Origin: Streptomyces genisteinicus
Lineage (GTDB): Bacteria > Actinomycetota > Actinomycetes > Streptomycetales > Streptomycetaceae
Direction of reading: 5' to 3'
NCBI RefSeq assembly: GCF_014489615.1
Contig: NZ_CP060825.1
Location: 2,087,501-2,151,500, forward strand
Length of the DNA stretch: 64,000 nt
Shown in pieces: positions 17,901-25,631 of the stretch. The notes beneath the pieces were generated by a model. The model did not search any database and was not told the origin of the DNA. It worked only from the letters and a program-made list of their open reading frames with translations. Position 1 is the first letter of the stretch; every line of letters starts with the position of its first letter. The position numbers were made by a program, and so were the translations under genes.

Positions 17901-18557
17901 GACTGGCGCACCGACGCCGACCTCGCCGAGGTCTACACGGTCTGGGGCGGGTACGCCTACGGCCGCGGCCTGGACGGCCGCGCGGCGCGCGAGGAGATGG
18001 AGTCGGCGTACAAGCGGATCGCGGTGGCGGCGAAGAACACGGACACCCGCGAGCACGACATCGCGGACTCCGACGACTACTTCCAGTACCACGGCGGCAT
18101 GGTGGCCACCGTCCGCGCGCTGCGGGGCACCGCCCCGGAGGCGTACATCGGCGACTCCACCCGCCCGGAGACGGTCCGCACCCGCACCCTGGTCGAGGAG
18201 ACGTCGCGCGTCTTCCGCGCCCGGGTCGTCAACCCCCGCTGGATCGAGGCCATGCGCCGCCACGGCTACAAGGGCGCCTTCGAGCTCGCGGCCACGGTCG
18301 ACTACCTCTTCGGCTACGACGCCACCACGGGCGTCATCGCCGACTGGATGTACGACAAGCTGACCGAGACGTACGTCCTCGACCCCGTGAACCGCGCCTT
18401 CCTCCAGGAGGCCAACCCCTGGGCCCTCCACGGCATCGCGGAACGCCTCCTGGAGGCCGAGTCCCGCGGCATGTGGGAGAAGCCCGACCCGCAGATCCTC
18501 GCCGCCCTGCGCCAGGCCTACCTGGAGACGGAGGGAGACCTGGAGGAGGGCGAGTAG
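14928..18557 (+). CDS. cobN: Cobaltochelatase subunit CobN
   Basis: A 1209-residue large subunit of the ATP-dependent aerobic cobaltochelatase, which inserts Co2+ into hydrogenobyrinate a,c-diamide. CobN/BchH-family signatures include AYPTKHSRIGNAVGLDTP, DAMIHLGKHGNLEWLPGKN, and LWGTSAMRTAGDDIAEALALLG. The start is ATG 14928 (MQLSSGSHTSEARVLLLS), preceded by GAGGAAGG. Earlier in-frame starts fall inside the riboswitch. No cobS/cobT or ChlI/ChlD-type ATPase genes are in the window, so its partners lie elsewhere. Expression should fall when B12 is abundant. Confidence 0.96.
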   Translation: MQLSSGSHTSEARVLLLSTSDTDLLSARAAEGPVAYRFANPSRLLVDDLPGLLDGTDLVVVRLLGGLRAWQDGIDVLLDQDRPVVVLSGEQAPDAQLMEASTVPIGIAAEAHAYLAHGGPGNLEQLARFLSDTVLLTGHGFEPPAAAPSWGRLGRTAAPAADGPLIAVLYYRAHHMSGNTAFVDTLCSAIESAGGRALPLYVASLRVPEPELLEQLAAADALVTTVLAAGGTRPADASAGGDDESWDAGALAALDVPILQALCLTGSRASWEENDEGLSPLDAATQVAVPEFDGRLITVPFSFKEIDEDGLPAYVADEERAARVAGIAVRHARLRHVPNAEKRVALVLSAYPTKHSRIGNAVGLDTPASAVALLRRLRSEGYDFGPEAGIPGLVSGDGDELIRALIEAGGHDQEWLTEEQLARNPVRIPAADYRRWYAQLPAGLREAVEEHWGPAPGEMFLDRSRNPEGDIVLAALRRGNLLVLIQPPRGFGENPIAIYHDPDLPPSHHYLAAYRWIAASADDGGFGADAMIHLGKHGNLEWLPGKNAGLSAACAPDAALGDLPLVYPFLVNDPGEGTQAKRRVHATLVDHLVPPMARAESYGDIARLEQLLDEYAQISSMDPAKLPAIRAQIWTLIQAAKLDHDLGMADRPDDDGFDDFLLHVDGWLCEVKDAQIRDGLHVLGGAPTGPERVNLVLSILRARQIWGGTTALPGLREALGLDESKATRTAADTVEQQARELVEAMEAAGWDPAAVPDSHGDDVAAVLRFAALEVVPRLARTTDEIDHAVHALDGGFVPAGPSGSPLRGLVNVLPTGRNFYSVDPKAVPSRLAWETGQALADSLLERYRADNGEWPTSVGLSLWGTSAMRTAGDDIAEALALLGVRPVWDDASRRVTGVEPVPLAELGRPRIDVTLRISGFFRDAFPHTIGLLDDAVRLVASLDEAAEQNLVRAHAQADLAAHGDERRATTRIFGSRPGTYGAGLLQLIDSRDWRTDADLAEVYTVWGGYAYGRGLDGRAAREEMESAYKRIAVAAKNTDTREHDIADSDDYFQYHGGMVATVRALRGTAPEAYIGDSTRPETVRTRTLVEETSRVFRARVVNPRWIEAMRRHGYKGAFELAATVDYLFGYDATTGVIADWMYDKLTETYVLDPVNRAFLQEANPWALHGIAERLLEAESRGMWEKPDPQILAALRQAYLETEGDLEEGE

Positions 18558-18728
18558 CCCCACCGCCGCGCCGCGTCCCCCGCCCGGCACGGGCCGCCCG
18601 ACGCGGCACGGCGGCCCCGCCGACACCGGCGTACCGCGCGGGGGCGGTGGTCCCTTGGCGCGGGGGCGGGCGGCCCCTGTACGGCTCCGGCCAGGTCTCG
18701 GCCCCCGCCCCGCACTACCATGCGCCGC

Positions 18729-20057
18729 ATGGCGCTCATCGACATCACCAGGTCCGAAGTCCTGCGGGCGGTGGCCGAGTTCGACGACATCGGCCGTCCC
18801 GCTTTCCTGACCCGGTACGGCTTCGGCCCGGCGAGGGACTACTTCCTGCTGATCGACGGACGGCGCTACGACTCCAAGGCCGTGGCCGGAGCGGCACACG
18901 GCTTTCTGCCGGGCCGGCGGCCGCTGTCCAGGGACGAGTTCTCCGGCGGCCTCGCCGGGGCGGTGAAGCTGCTGCGCGGCCTCGGCTTCAAGGTCGTCGA
19001 CACCTCGGGCGGCCCGCCCGGCACAGTCGCACCGCCCGGTCCCGTCGCACCGCCCGGTCCCGTCGCACCACCCGGTCCCGTCACACTGCCTCGTCCCGTC
19101 ACACCGGCCGGTCCCGTCACCCCGCCCGGCGCCGGAACCCCGAGGAACGATCTGCTCGACCGAATACGCTCGCTGCGCCCGGCCCACACGCCGCAGGGGC
19201 CCGGCATGCACCAGCCGGTCACCCTCCTGTGGGCCATCGGAAGGGCACGCCGCGGGAGCAGGAGAAGCCTGCCGTGGCCGGACACGGCCGAGGCGCTGAC
19301 CGCGCTGCTGGCACGCCATGTTCCCCCGGGGTCGCGCCCGCGGCCCGACTATCCCGTGCTCGCACTGCACCGGGCGGGACTGTGGGAGTTCGACGACCAC
19401 ACCGGCGATGTGCCCACCGCACACGGCGACTCGGAGATCGCGGCGTGGTTCGCAAGGCACCGCCCAGCGGGCGGGCTGGCGGCCCCGTTCCACGATCTGC
19501 TCCGTCGCTCCGGCTTCGCCCGCGTCACCGCCGTGGAGGCGATCCTGCTCAAGTACCTCGGTGACGGCGACGGTTCCGCGCTGCTCGAGGACACCGGACT
19601 GCACGACCCGGCGATGGCCGAGGACACGGACGCATCCATCGCCGCCGCCCGCGCCCCGGCCGATCCGGCGGTGACGCGTGCGGCACAGTACGAGCGCTGG
19701 TGCGCCCTGCTGGACGACGGGGCGGCCGGTGGCGGCGTCCCGCGACGAGCCGTGCTGCGCCACGCCCCCCTGCGTTCGGCGGCCGCCCGCCGGGCCGTTC
19801 TCGCGCGGAGCGGCGGCCGGTGCGAGAACCCGGCCTGCGGCGGCGCGCCGGACGACGTCACCGACCGAGGTGCGCCGCTGCTGGAGGTCGACCACGTCCT
19901 CGACCTGGCACGGGGCGGTCCCGACCATCCGCGGGCGATGGTCGCCCTCTGCCCCAACTGCCACGCGGTCAAGACCCGCGGCCGGACCCGGGAGAGCCTG
20001 CGCGCCGTCCTGCTCGACGTCGCCCGCAGCCGTCACGACGCGATGGGCGGCGGCTGA
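18729..20057 (+). CDS. ScoMcrA-like SBD-HNH endonuclease (candidate type IV restriction)
   Basis: A 442-residue endonuclease. Residues 1-92 resemble the N-terminal head domain of ScoMcrA (LIDITRSEVLRAVAEFD, YFLLIDGRRYDSKAVAGAAHG). Residues 100-135 are six proline-rich hexapeptide repeats. Residues about 140-315 resemble the DNA sulfur-binding domain (MHQPVTLLWAIGRA, DYPVLALHRAGLWE). Residues 363-420 are a zinc-type HNH nuclease (C365/C370, VDH at 387-389, LCPNC at 407-411). No SRA domain is present. ATG 18729 lies 8 bases after TACCAT, with no ribosome-binding site, suggesting a leaderless mRNA. Another ATG nine bases upstream is possible. Phosphorothioate-dependent cleavage is an inference. 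Confidence 0.75.
   Translation: MALIDITRSEVLRAVAEFDDIGRPAFLTRYGFGPARDYFLLIDGRRYDSKAVAGAAHGFLPGRRPLSRDEFSGGLAGAVKLLRGLGFKVVDTSGGPPGTVAPPGPVAPPGPVAPPGPVTLPRPVTPAGPVTPPGAGTPRNDLLDRIRSLRPAHTPQGPGMHQPVTLLWAIGRARRGSRRSLPWPDTAEALTALLARHVPPGSRPRPDYPVLALHRAGLWEFDDHTGDVPTAHGDSEIAAWFARHRPAGGLAAPFHDLLRRSGFARVTAVEAILLKYLGDGDGSALLEDTGLHDPAMAEDTDASIAAARAPADPAVTRAAQYERWCALLDDGAAGGGVPRRAVLRHAPLRSAAARRAVLARSGGRCENPACGGAPDDVTDRGAPLLEVDHVLDLARGGPDHPRAMVALCPNCHAVKTRGRTRESLRAVLLDVARSRHDAMGGG
19026..19133 (+). repeat. Six 18-bp repeats coding a proline-rich linker
   Basis: Six tandem 18-bp units encode V-A/T-x-P/A-x-P/A hexapeptides (VAPPGP three times, then VTLPRP, VTPAGP, VTPPGA), separating the head and sulfur-binding-like domains. 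The first three units are nearly identical and the last three have diverged. Confidence 0.9.
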
Positions 20058-20151
20058 GGGCTTGCACAGATCAAGGTGCTGCTTCCCTGCAAGCCCTTGG
20101 GCTGCCCCCGTGAACTGCCACCGCGACCGCGGGCCGCACGGGTTCCGGTAG

Positions 20152-20176
20152 GTCCGCCAGGAGAGTCCTGGCGGAC
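20152..20176. terminator. 11-bp hairpin before the small gene at 20194
   Basis: GTCCGCCAGGA and its exact reverse complement flank a 3-base loop, GAG. It lies 95 bp after the endonuclease stop and 17 bp before the next ATG, so it is either the endonuclease terminator or a leader hairpin controlling the following gene. Confidence 0.65.
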
Positions 20177-20193
20177 GCTGCCGAGGAGTCGCC

Positions 20194-20562
20194 ATGTCGC
20201 GCACCGCCCGTCACGTCCGCCCGTCCGAGCCCCGGGAGGACGATCCCGCGTGGCGCCGGGTCGTCGTGTACGACCTGCGCCACAGCTCCCGTGTGCTCGC
20301 CGACGCCGCGCGGGAGGGGCGGCGGGCCCGGCCCGAGCGGGTACGCCGGTCGGTGGCCGTGTACAGCTTCCTCCGGTCGCAGGGCGACCGGTCGATCGGT
20401 ACCGCCGCCCTGATCGAGGAGCGCCGTGCCCGCACCCGGCTCAGGACGGCGACGGTGGCGCTGCTGCGCGCCGTCAACGTGCCCGCCGGGCCCGTCCGGG
20501 CGGCCGGCGCCGACACCGTCGACGTGCCGCGCGTGCGTCACCGCCACAGCGCGCTGTGGTGA
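20194..20562 (+). CDS. Hypothetical protein, Arg-rich
   Basis: A 122-residue protein that I do not recognise. It is basic and arginine-rich (YDLRHSSRVLADAAREGRRA, LIEERRARTRLRTATVALLRAV), predicted mostly helical, with no signal peptide or cysteines. The ATG follows GAGGAG. A strong hairpin sits just upstream, so it is probably transcribed separately from the endonuclease gene. Coding bias (G/C at third positions) supports a real gene. A nucleic-acid-binding role is possible from its charge but unproven. Confidence 0.65.
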   Translation: MSRTARHVRPSEPREDDPAWRRVVVYDLRHSSRVLADAAREGRRARPERVRRSVAVYSFLRSQGDRSIGTAALIEERRARTRLRTATVALLRAVNVPAGPVRAAGADTVDVPRVRHRHSALW

Positions 20563-20611
20563 GCGGCCCGCGCCGTGCGGGAGCTGGGGTGAACGCCACG
20601 GCCCGTGCCGT

Positions 20612-21433
20612 TCACCGCAGGGCCTGCACGGCGTACAGCAGCCCGGTGCCGACGGCCATCACCCCCAGCAGGAGCCGGAGTCCGGTCTCGGGCAGCCGGG
20701 GCTGGAGGCGTGCGCCGAGGTACCCGCCGGCGAGTCCGCCGAGCCCGCAGGCCACGCCGAGGAACCAGTCGGGTGCCACGGAGCCCGGGGTGGTGAGGGC
20801 GAGCAGGGCGTAGGCGGCGGCGCCGACGACGGAGGTGACGAAGGTGCAGGCGAGGGCGGCCGGGGCGACACGGGCGACCGGCATGCCGCGTCCCACCAGC
20901 AGCGGGCCGAGCAGGGAGCCGCCGCCGATCCCGTAGATCCCGCCGACGACGCCGACGGCCGCGGCGAGGAAGGTCGTGGCCCGGGGCGACGGCTCTCCGC
21001 CGCTGCCGGACGGCGGGCGCCCGGCGGGCGTCGTCGGCGCGACGGCGGGACGGGCGGGGCGCAGGGTGCGGGCGCAGAGCCAGACGCCCAGCGGCAGCAG
21101 CAGCGCCGCCACGAACAGGCGGAACACCACCGGTCCCGGCACCGCGTACACCCGTACCGCGGCTCCCGCGACGACACCGGGCACGGCGCCGGCGACGAGC
21201 AGCCTGGTGAGCGGGCCGCGCAACTGCCCGCTCCCCCGGTGCCGCAGCAGTGCCCCGGGGCCGGCGACCACGTTGTAGAGGAGGTTGGTCGGGGTGACCG
21301 CGGGGCTGGGGACACCGAGCAGGCTGACCTGCACGGGCAGCAGGAACACCGCTCCGGACACCCCGACGGGCGCGGTGACGACAGAGATCAGCAGCCCGGC
21401 CGCGAAGCCGAGCAGTCCGTCCGCCCACGTCAT
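20612..21433 (-). CDS. TauE/SafE-family sulfite/anion permease
   Basis: A 273-residue membrane protein with about eight hydrophobic segments. It carries the two family repeats: PVGVSGAVFLLPVQVSLLG with SPAVTPTNLLYN in the first half, and GIYGIGGGSLLGPLLVGRG with ALACTFVTSVVG in the second. TauE/SafE proteins export sulfite, sulfoacetate or other small anions. The ATG giving MTWADGLLGFAAGLL has GGAGAG upstream. Upstream in-frame codons are not membrane-like. Single gene, divergent from the methyltransferase at 21569. Confidence 0.9.
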   Translation of the reverse strand: MTWADGLLGFAAGLLISVVTAPVGVSGAVFLLPVQVSLLGVPSPAVTPTNLLYNVVAGPGALLRHRGSGQLRGPLTRLLVAGAVPGVVAGAAVRVYAVPGPVVFRLFVAALLLPLGVWLCARTLRPARPAVAPTTPAGRPPSGSGGEPSPRATTFLAAAVGVVGGIYGIGGGSLLGPLLVGRGMPVARVAPAALACTFVTSVVGAAAYALLALTTPGSVAPDWFLGVACGLGGLAGGYLGARLQPRLPETGLRLLLGVMAVGTGLLYAVQALR

Positions 21434-21568
21434 GTCCCGCTCTCCGCCCTTCCGTCCCCGGTACGGTGCCGAGCCGCCTCGCGATCGACACCCCAAGACC
21501 GTTGCTCACCAGCACAGTTGGTCTAGGTTGGTGCCCAGCACCTGCCTCGCCCCGAAGGAGACGTACGC

Positions 21569-22387
21569 GTGTCAGACCACGACCCCCAGCTTGCCGCCGC
21601 CGACATACGTGCCCGCATCGACACGAGCAAGCCGCACTCGGCCCGCTTCTGGAACTACTTCGTCGGCGGCAAGGACAACTACCAGGTCGACCGCGACACC
21701 GGCGAGCAGATCAAGGACATCTTCCCCGGTCTCGTCGACGTGGCCCGCACCAGCCGTCAGTTCCTGGGCCGGGCCGTCCGCCATCTCGCGGGCGAGCAGG
21801 GCGTGCGCCAGTTCCTGGACATCGGGACCGGGCTGCCCACGGCCGACAACACCCACGAGGTGGCGCAGCGCACGGCCCCGGACTCGCGGATCGTGTACGT
21901 CGACAACGACCCGATGGTCCTCGCGCACGCGCGGGCGCTGCTGACCAGCACGCCCGAGGGGAAGACGGCGTACCTGGACGCCGACCTCTACTCGCCCGAC
22001 GACATCCTGAAGGCGGCCGCGGACACCCTGGACTTCTCCCAGCCGGTCGCCCTGATCATCCTCAACACCCTGGGCCACGTGGCCGACCACGAGGAGGCCC
22101 GTCGCCTGGTCTCCCGTCTGATGGCGGGCCTGCCGTCGGGCAGCTACCTGGTGATCAGCGACTCCACGGCCACCAGCGACGGCATGATCGCGGCGTCGAA
22201 CGCGTACAACGAGAGCGGCGCGATCCCGTACCACGTGCGTCCCGTGGAGCAGATCGCCGGCTTTTTCGACGGTCTGGAGATCGTCGAGCCGGGCGTCGTC
22301 CCCGTGACCGAGTGGCGTGCGGACGCCGACTCCGCCTACGACGGCCCGGCGGTGGACGCCTACGGCGCCGTCGCGCGCAAGCCGTAG
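21569..22387 (+). CDS. SAM-dependent methyltransferase, DUF574/Methyltransf_19
   Basis: A 272-residue protein of the Streptomyces-expanded Methyltransf_19 family. The N-terminal block FWNYFVGGKDNYQVDRD is diagnostic, followed by the Rossmann motif QFLDIGTGLPTADN (SAM site) and VYVDNDPMVL. Substrates are mostly unknown; genomes hold many paralogues, several beside regulators. The GTG start follows a strong GAAGGAG. It stands alone, with a 14-bp-stem hairpin after it. Confidence 0.92.
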   Translation: MSDHDPQLAAADIRARIDTSKPHSARFWNYFVGGKDNYQVDRDTGEQIKDIFPGLVDVARTSRQFLGRAVRHLAGEQGVRQFLDIGTGLPTADNTHEVAQRTAPDSRIVYVDNDPMVLAHARALLTSTPEGKTAYLDADLYSPDDILKAAADTLDFSQPVALIILNTLGHVADHEEARRLVSRLMAGLPSGSYLVISDSTATSDGMIAASNAYNESGAIPYHVRPVEQIAGFFDGLEIVEPGVVPVTEWRADADSAYDGPAVDAYGAVARKP

Positions 22388-22402
22388 TCGCGGACCCGCC
22401 CC

Positions 22403-22442
22403 CCGGACGGCGGCCGTCCCGGGGGCGGCGGCCGCCGTCCGG
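22403..22442 (+). terminator. Hairpin terminator after the methyltransferase
   Basis: A perfect 14-bp stem (CCGGACGGCGGCCG and its complement) encloses a 12-base loop 15 bp after the stop codon. Confidence 0.7.
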
Positions 22443-22606
22443 TCACCGGCCGGTGCGCGCCGGACACAGCGCGCAGGACACGGCGTAGCGAGCCCCGCGC
22501 GGCGGACACCGCTCGGCGGGGCCCCGCGTGGCGCGTCGCACGCGCCTTCCGCCGGGTGCCCGCCGCCGCCGCACCGGGCCGCCGCGAGGCACGCGGTGCG
22601 CAGCGC

Positions 22607-22972
22607 TCAGCGCGCCACGAACTGCGTCAGGATGCCCTGCACCTCGTAGATGTCGACCCCCTTGGTGAAGGTCTTCTCCACCGGCGCCGGCATGCCGGAT
22701 ATCCAGATCTTGAGCTCGGCGTCGAGGTCGAAGGTCCCCGCCGTCTCCACGGCGAAGTGCGTGATGCTGCGGTACGGGATCGAGTGGTACTCCGTCTTGC
22801 GGCCGGTGATCCCCTGCTTGTCGACGAGCAGCAGCCGCCGGTCGGTGAAGATGATGGTGTCCCGGATCAACTGGTACGCGGCCTGCACCTGTTCGCCGTG
22901 CCCGAGCAGCCGCGCGTAGTCCTGCTGCGCCTGGCCCGGGTTGACGGTGTGTGCGTTGCCGAAGAGTGCCAT
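22607..22972 (-). CDS. Bacterial PH-domain protein (bPH_1)
   Basis: A 121-residue single-domain protein matching the bacterial pleckstrin-homology family (DUF1696-like). The pattern LIRDTIIFTDRRLLLVDKQGITGRKTEYHSIPYRSI is interrupted-strand beta structure with the typical DRRLLLVDKQG turn. Members form ring-like oligomers; cellular roles are little known. Start ATG at 22972. Single gene between a methyltransferase and a lipoprotein. Confidence 0.85.
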   Translation of the reverse strand: MALFGNAHTVNPGQAQQDYARLLGHGEQVQAAYQLIRDTIIFTDRRLLLVDKQGITGRKTEYHSIPYRSITHFAVETAGTFDLDAELKIWISGMPAPVEKTFTKGVDIYEVQGILTQFVAR

Positions 22973-23107
22973 GGTTCCCCACCGGTTCGTCGTCGTCGGT
23001 CCCTTCGACTGTAACCGGCAGGTACGACAACTCCCGTTCCGTGACCGTACGGTCGACGGAGCAGGACCGGAACGGGACCTCCGCCCCCTCCCCGGCGGCC
23101 GCCGGGG

Positions 23108-23662
23108 TCAGTGCCCGCCGAGTCCGGGCAGGCAGGTGCCGTCCTTGGTGCGTCCGATCACCTCGGCGGACGCGGTGCCCGTGCTGCCGACGCCGCCGTT
23201 GACGCACACCTTTCCCTCGCCGCCGCCCACCAGGGCGTCACGGAGCGGGTCGAAGCTGTGCACCCGCAGTTCGATCCGCTCCTCGGGGAGCCCCAGGGCG
23301 CCGGCGGCCGCGGCGCGCAGGCCGTCCTGGGTGGTGCCGGTGCCGGCGAGCCGCTTCAGGACGGCGGCGAGCGCCTCCGCCCGGGGCGCGGCGTCCCGCC
23401 GCTGCTCCTCGGTGATCGGCACCGGTTCGCGGTAGCCGTGGTTCTCCTTCTGCCGCTGGTTCCAGTCGAAGGTGATGCACGGGGACGGCGCGGCCGGCTG
23501 CTCCTCGGGGAGCGGGCAGAAGCCCTTCGGTTCACCGGAGCCCCGGACGGCCGGTCCGGGCCCGGACGCGCGGGGCTCCGACGCCGGGTCGGCGCAGCCC
23601 GACACCGTGAGGCCGAGCAGGACGAGGGCGAGTGCGGCGGATGCGACACGCGGAAGCGGCAT
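23108..23662 (-). CDS. Secreted lipoprotein, unknown function
   Basis: A 184-residue lipoprotein. The signal peptide ends in a lipobox, LTVSGC (modified Cys about residue 23), followed by a flexible Ser/Pro/Gly segment and then a domain with four further cysteines. The motif ALGLPEERIELRVHSFDP is conserved-looking, but I do not recognise a family. The start is the ATG immediately before the basic n-region (MPLPRVASA). The open frame continues upstream without coding character. Confidence 0.75.
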   Translation of the reverse strand: MPLPRVASAALALVLLGLTVSGCADPASEPRASGPGPAVRGSGEPKGFCPLPEEQPAAPSPCITFDWNQRQKENHGYREPVPITEEQRRDAAPRAEALAAVLKRLAGTGTTQDGLRAAAAGALGLPEERIELRVHSFDPLRDALVGGGEGKVCVNGGVGSTGTASAEVIGRTKDGTCLPGLGGH

Positions 23663-23824
23663 GAACGGATCATGACATGCCCGTGCGGCGGCCGGAGCCG
23701 CCGACGGGGGCGCGATACCCACGGGGCTCGCCCGGCTCATCAGGCCCGCGGCGCACCACGCGTAAGGTGCGAAACAGAGAACAAGCACACATACCTGACA
23801 CTCGTCCCAGAGAAGAGGCATGCC

Positions 23825-24556
23825 ATGAAGTTCGCCGTCCTCGGTGGAACCGGACTCATCGGCTCACAGGTCGTGAAGAACCTCGGCGCGGCCGGTCACG
23901 AGGCCGTGCCGCACTCCCCCTCCACGGGCGTGGATCTCATCAGCGGGGCGGGGGTGGCGGAGGCCGTCACGGGCGCCGACGTCGTCGTCAACCTCACCAA
24001 CTCCCCCACCTTCGACGACGCCTCCCCCGCGTTCTTCCGCACCTCGATGGAGAACCTTCTCGACGCGAGCGCGCGGGCGGGCGTCGGGCACGCCGTCGTG
24101 CTCTCCATCGTCGGGGTGGACCAGGTCCCCGAGCTGTCCTACTACCGGGCGAAGACGCTCCAGGAGGACCTGCTCAAGGCCGGCCCCATCCCGTACTCGA
24201 TCGTCCGCGCCACGCAGTTCATGGAGTTCGTCGACGCCGTGCTGTCCTGGACCGCCGACGGCGACACCGTCCGCCTGCCGCGCACCCCCATCCAGCCGAT
24301 CGCCGCGGCCGACGTCGCCGCGGCCGTCACCGAGGTCGCCGCGGGCGCTCCGCTGAACGGCGTCCTCGACGTGGGCGGCCCGGACGTCTACCCCCTCGAC
24401 GACCTCGGCCGCCTCACCCTCTCCGCCAAGGGCGACAAGCGCTCCGTCGTGACGGACGACTCCGCGGGCATGTTCGCCGCCGTGCGCGGCGACGTGCTGA
24501 CCACCCGGGACGGCGCCCGCATCGCGGCCACCCGCTACACCGACTGGCTCGCCTGA
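23825..24556 (+). CDS. NAD(P)-binding NmrA/SDR-like oxidoreductase
   Basis: A 243-residue atypical short-chain dehydrogenase. The N-terminal KFAVLGGTGLIGSQVVKNLG is the NAD(P)-binding GxxGxxG turn. It keeps SYYRAKTLQEDLLKAG (the Tyr-x3-Lys-like position YRAK) and PYSIVRATQFMEFV, as in proteins annotated as NmrA-like or sugar-nucleotide epimerase-like. Probably a cytosolic quinone or small-carbonyl reductase. ATG follows AGAAGAGG. Monocistronic. Confidence 0.85.
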   Translation: MKFAVLGGTGLIGSQVVKNLGAAGHEAVPHSPSTGVDLISGAGVAEAVTGADVVVNLTNSPTFDDASPAFFRTSMENLLDASARAGVGHAVVLSIVGVDQVPELSYYRAKTLQEDLLKAGPIPYSIVRATQFMEFVDAVLSWTADGDTVRLPRTPIQPIAAADVAAAVTEVAAGAPLNGVLDVGGPDVYPLDDLGRLTLSAKGDKRSVVTDDSAGMFAAVRGDVLTTRDGARIAATRYTDWLA

Positions 24557-24688
24557 GCGCGGGCGGCTCCGAGGCCTCAGTCCGGCGCGCCCCGGCACCG
24601 CGATTCCCGCCCGGCGCGCCCGCCCCCGCCCGCCGCACCCCGGCACCGCGAGTCCCGGCCGCCCCCGCGAGTCACGGCCGGACGCGGC

Positions 24689-25225
24689 CTACTCGCAGCC
24701 GACCCCGTCGCCGTCGCGGTCCAGGTGCCTGCCGTACCCCGGGTCCCCCGCCCGGATCGGATCGGCGCCGGCGGCGCGCACCGCGGTGCAGTTCGCGTAC
24801 GAGACGGCCCCGCCGCCCGACCCCGAGCCGCCGCTGCCGTCGTCGTCGCCCCCGCCGCCCCCGGCGGGGGCGACCGTGACCCGCACGGTCCGCGTCGCCG
24901 TCACGGTCACCTCCGGAGCCGGCTCCGGCGTGGCCGTGACCGTCTCCGTCGCGGCGGGCGCCGGTGCGTCCGCGGTGGCGGTGACCGTCGCCGTCACCGT
25001 CGGAGCGGGTGCGGCCTTGCTGCTGGCCGCGTTGTCCGTGGCCGCCTCGCCGTCCGGTCCGGCGGCCAGGCCGATGAGGAACACCACGACGGCGGCCGGG
25101 AGAACTATGCGCTTGCGCGCCCACTTCGGACGCCCGGACGGCGGCGCGGGCGGCGGCGTCCCGGGACCGGCGGGAGCGGGCGGCTGCCCCCAAGGCGGCG
25201 GCTGGGACGGCGGGTTGTACGACAT
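24689..25225 (-). CDS. Membrane-anchored excalibur calcium-binding protein
   Basis: A 178-residue protein. A Pro-rich cytoplasmic N-terminus (MSYNPPSQPPPWGQPP) leads to one transmembrane helix (RIVLPAAVVVFLIGLAAG), then a long Ala/Thr/Val low-complexity extracellular stalk and a C-terminal excalibur domain (NCTAVRAAGADPIRAGDPGY, ending DRDGDGVGCE) with the Ca2+-binding DxDxDG loop and two Cys. The family is cell-surface in actinobacteria. The start chosen has the typical MSYNPP beginning; the frame is open upstream. Confidence 0.88.
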   Translation of the reverse strand: MSYNPPSQPPPWGQPPAPAGPGTPPPAPPSGRPKWARKRIVLPAAVVVFLIGLAAGPDGEAATDNAASSKAAPAPTVTATVTATADAPAPAATETVTATPEPAPEVTVTATRTVRVTVAPAGGGGGDDDGSGGSGSGGGAVSYANCTAVRAAGADPIRAGDPGYGRHLDRDGDGVGCE

Positions 25226-25424
25226 GAGGCCCCCAAGAGCTCGTGCGAGGAGCCGACCGTAACGGAAGTGCCGTGGAATACCGGCCAGTTTCGTCACATA
25301 GGCAACTACTTCTCGCCGAACACTCCACGGCGGCCGCCTCCCGGCGCCTCCTCTCCCCGCGCCCCTGCCCGGGGCCGGGCCGGCCGGGACGGCGCCCCGG
25401 GGCAAGCCCCCGCCGCCGTCCGCC

Positions 25425-25631
25425 TCACCAGCCCAGGAGTTCGGGGTGCGGACAGGGCTCCGGGACGTCGCCCGGCCGGTCGGCCCACTGCCACCAGACA
25501 TGGCGGGCGGGGCACCCCCACACACCGCGGCAGACGCGCTTGCCGTCCTCCTCCCGCCGGCACAGCGCGAAGCCGCCGAACCGCATCGGCTCGGCACACG
25601 AGGGGCACAGGGGCGGCTGATCTGAGGTCAC
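25425..25631 (-). CDS. Small cysteine-rich protein, putative zinc ribbon
   Basis: A 68-residue protein with CPSCAEPM near the N-terminus, a second pair of Cys in VCRGVWGCPARHVWW, and a conserved-looking WWQWADRPGDVPEPCPHPELL end. Similar small Streptomyces proteins are usually annotated hypothetical. The cysteines suggest one zinc site. Start GTG at 25631 (VTSDQPPLCPSC). It has no clear operon partner. Confidence 0.7.
   Translation of the reverse strand: MTSDQPPLCPSCAEPMRFGGFALCRREEDGKRVCRGVWGCPARHVWWQWADRPGDVPEPCPHPELLGW

Noticed and set aside
15485..19564. A 1359-codon plus-strand frame within cobN running into the endonuclease gene
   Set aside because: Out-of-frame shadow of cobN, rich in Arg/Pro/Gly, with no ribosome-binding site and no recognisable motif.
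14937..20204. A 1755-codon open frame on the minus strand across cobN and the endonuclease gene
   Set aside because: It is antisense to two well-supported genes. Its translation is Arg/Gly/Val-rich shadow sequence typical of high-GC antisense frames and has no domain.
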